A DNA stretch of 7,752 nt from CAYJBP01 sp964368605 (GTDB lineage: Bacteria > Bacillota > Dehalobacteriia > UBA4068): contig CAYJBP010000107.1 of assembly GCA_964368605.1 (NCBI GenBank), positions 1-7,752 of the forward strand. Direction: 5' to 3'. Of this stretch, positions 6,628 to 7,752 are shown piece after piece. Below the pieces are notes generated by a model. That model worked only from the letters and a program-made list of their open reading frames with translations. It was not told the DNA's origin and ran no database searches. The position numbers and the translations under genes are program-made. Within the stretch, counting starts at the first letter, position 1. The number at the start of each line of letters is the position of its first letter.

Positions 6628-7698
6628 ATGAAAAAAAGCATGTTCAAAACAATTTTCTTAACAGCTCTAATAGTTTTACTGTTCAGTAGCCAAGCCTTTG
6701 CCGCCATGTACGAGGTTGAACCAAATGACGAGATAGATACTGCCACGCCGATTGAGCTAAATCAACCATATATTGGTGATTTTGATTATCCTAATCGTGA
6801 CAGTGATCATGACCATTATGTTTTTACCCTTGACGAAACCGCCACAATTCAAATCGAAGTTCTGTACAAAGGCCAATTGCCACCCGGCATTACCGTAGTT
6901 GTAATTGATAATAGTAATCCTGTTTTTTCCGGCTGGGCAATTGACCAAGCATTATCTTATGATAATGTAACCAGCCCTTGGTATTCTAATAAAGCTACTT
7001 TAGAGCCGGGGGAATACACGCTATGGCTGGGCGCCAATTTATATACCAGCGAGGTTTTATCCTATCCTTATGATTATACCTTTACCGTAATCAAAGAAGG
7101 CGGCAGTGAACCACCTGTATTTGGCGAAATGAGGCCTTCTGCTTGGGCTGTGGATGAAGTGAACGAGGCCATAGAAGCCGGCTTGGTTAGCGACTATTTG
7201 CAAAGTGAGTATCAAAGCAATATTACTCGCGCCGAGTTTTGTTCTTTAATTGTGTCTATGATTCAAGAACGAAGATACCTTACAGAGGCGGATTTAATCG
7301 AAGTTTATGATATAGATTTAAGCGTGCAAAACTTTAGCGATGCCCCGGACGGCAGTTATATTGATGTTGATATAGCCTATAGCTTGGGCATAGTAAGCGG
7401 TTTTGCTGATGGTACATTTAAGCCGGATCATAGTATAACCCGCCAAGAAGCGGCAACCATGTTAAGAAATACCGCTGATTTATTCAACTTTCCCACCAAT
7501 GACCAAAATTTACCTGATTTTAGCGATAAATCGAGTATTGGCTCTTGGGCAATACCCGGCGTTAATTTTGTAGCCAGCCATGGTATTATGGGCGGCGTTG
7601 GTGATAATATGTTTTCACCACAAACAACATATACCCGCGAACAATCAATAATAACCTCGCTAAGATTATTCCAAGCCCTGCTTTACGGCGGCTATTAA
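6628..7698 (+). CDS. Secreted PPC-domain protein with three SLH repeats
   Basis: This 356-residue exported protein is probably anchored to the cell wall. A Sec signal peptide (1-25: KK, a hydrophobic core, then SQAFA with cleavage before A26) is followed by a beta-rich domain (about 28-154) that looks like a bacterial pre-peptidase C-terminal (PPC) domain: the EVEPND opening, DSDHDHYVFTLDE, and LEPGEYTLWL near its end. After a short linker come three SLH repeats at about 170-213 (NITRAEF), 236-285 (FADGTFKPDHSITRQE) and 298-350 (FSPQTTYTREQ). SLH modules generally bind secondary cell-wall polymers non-covalently. No catalytic domain is present, so a structural, adhesive or binding role is likely, but the exact function is unknown. 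The ATG at 6628 has GGGAGG 7 bases upstream; the in-frame TTG at 6613 overlaps that site and is rejected. The gene is complete and alone in its unit. Confidence 0.92.
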   Translation: MKKSMFKTIFLTALIVLLFSSQAFAAMYEVEPNDEIDTATPIELNQPYIGDFDYPNRDSDHDHYVFTLDETATIQIEVLYKGQLPPGITVVVIDNSNPVFSGWAIDQALSYDNVTSPWYSNKATLEPGEYTLWLGANLYTSEVLSYPYDYTFTVIKEGGSEPPVFGEMRPSAWAVDEVNEAIEAGLVSDYLQSEYQSNITRAEFCSLIVSMIQERRYLTEADLIEVYDIDLSVQNFSDAPDGSYIDVDIAYSLGIVSGFADGTFKPDHSITRQEAATMLRNTADLFNFPTNDQNLPDFSDKSSIGSWAIPGVNFVASHGIMGGVGDNMFSPQTTYTREQSIITSLRLFQALLYGGY

Positions 7699-7752
7699 GG
7701 CGGCAGCGCCGCCGGGCGAGGTCGCGCTTTAAGCTTAGCTTAGGGCGCGATT
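7699..7752 (+). repeat. GC-rich double hairpin after the SLH gene
   Basis: Directly after the stop codon the sequence becomes strongly GC-rich. GGCGGC (7699-7704) and GCCGCC (7708-7713) form a 6-bp hairpin with a 3-base loop. Bases 7722-7734 and 7738-7750 (TCGCGC ... GCGCGA arms) form a 13-bp stem with two G-T wobbles and a TTA loop, followed by TT at the window end. It could be the SLH-gene terminator cut by the edge, or one copy of a dispersed palindromic (REP-like) repeat. Confidence 0.6.

Noticed and set aside
1..7752. CRISPR array, tRNA or rRNA genes
   Set aside because: No regularly spaced direct repeats and no tRNA-like or rRNA-like sequence were seen on either strand by eye.

Overview
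The window looks like chromosomal DNA of a low-GC Gram-positive bacterium of the Clostridia type. The evidence is AT-rich intergenic DNA, strong AGGAG-type ribosome binding sites, near-consensus sigma-A promoters, a 7TMR-DISM sensor kinase, a DUF4143-type ATPase, a clostridial-style IS3 transposase remnant and a secreted S-layer-homology (SLH) protein. I cannot name a genus from the sequence alone.

Layout. (1) Bases 1-2767, minus strand: a two-component operon. It runs from a promoter at 2739-2767 through a 651-residue 7TM histidine kinase (737-2692) and a 221-residue OmpR-family response regulator (67-732) to an intrinsic terminator (11-45). The regulator's Shine-Dalgarno lies in the last two sense codons of the kinase, so the two are probably translationally coupled. 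(2) Bases 2693-2887: a divergent control region with opposed promoters, a 10-bp perfect inverted repeat and two TGAT-N3-ATCA boxes spaced exactly 60 bp. (3) Bases 2888-4093, plus strand: an AAA_14/DUF4143 ATPase, followed by a weak terminator. (4) Bases 4124-4752: a decayed stretch. It holds a good promoter with an embedded palindromic operator but no gene, about 180 G-poor bases with no convincing reading frame, and the last 106 codons of an IS3-family transposase ending in a hairpin. (5) Bases 4837-6428: a complete cardiolipin synthase under an almost perfect promoter. (6) Bases 6551-7698: a secreted protein made of a PPC-like beta domain plus three SLH repeats. (7) Bases 7699-7752: abruptly GC-rich DNA folding into two hairpins at the window edge.

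How the genes fit together. The kinase and regulator form a signalling pair whose extracytoplasmic jelly-roll-like sensor suggests a soluble, perhaps carbohydrate-like, ligand; the target genes are not evident. Cardiolipin synthase and the SLH protein both act at the cell envelope but have separate promoters, so a functional link is only a guess. The ATPase shares its control region with the kinase operon and could be co-regulated with it. I found no convincing new multi-gene system. The points most worth checking are the gene-less operator-promoter and IS scar at 4186-4752, the paired boxes at 2737-2824, and the GC-rich hairpins at the right edge.
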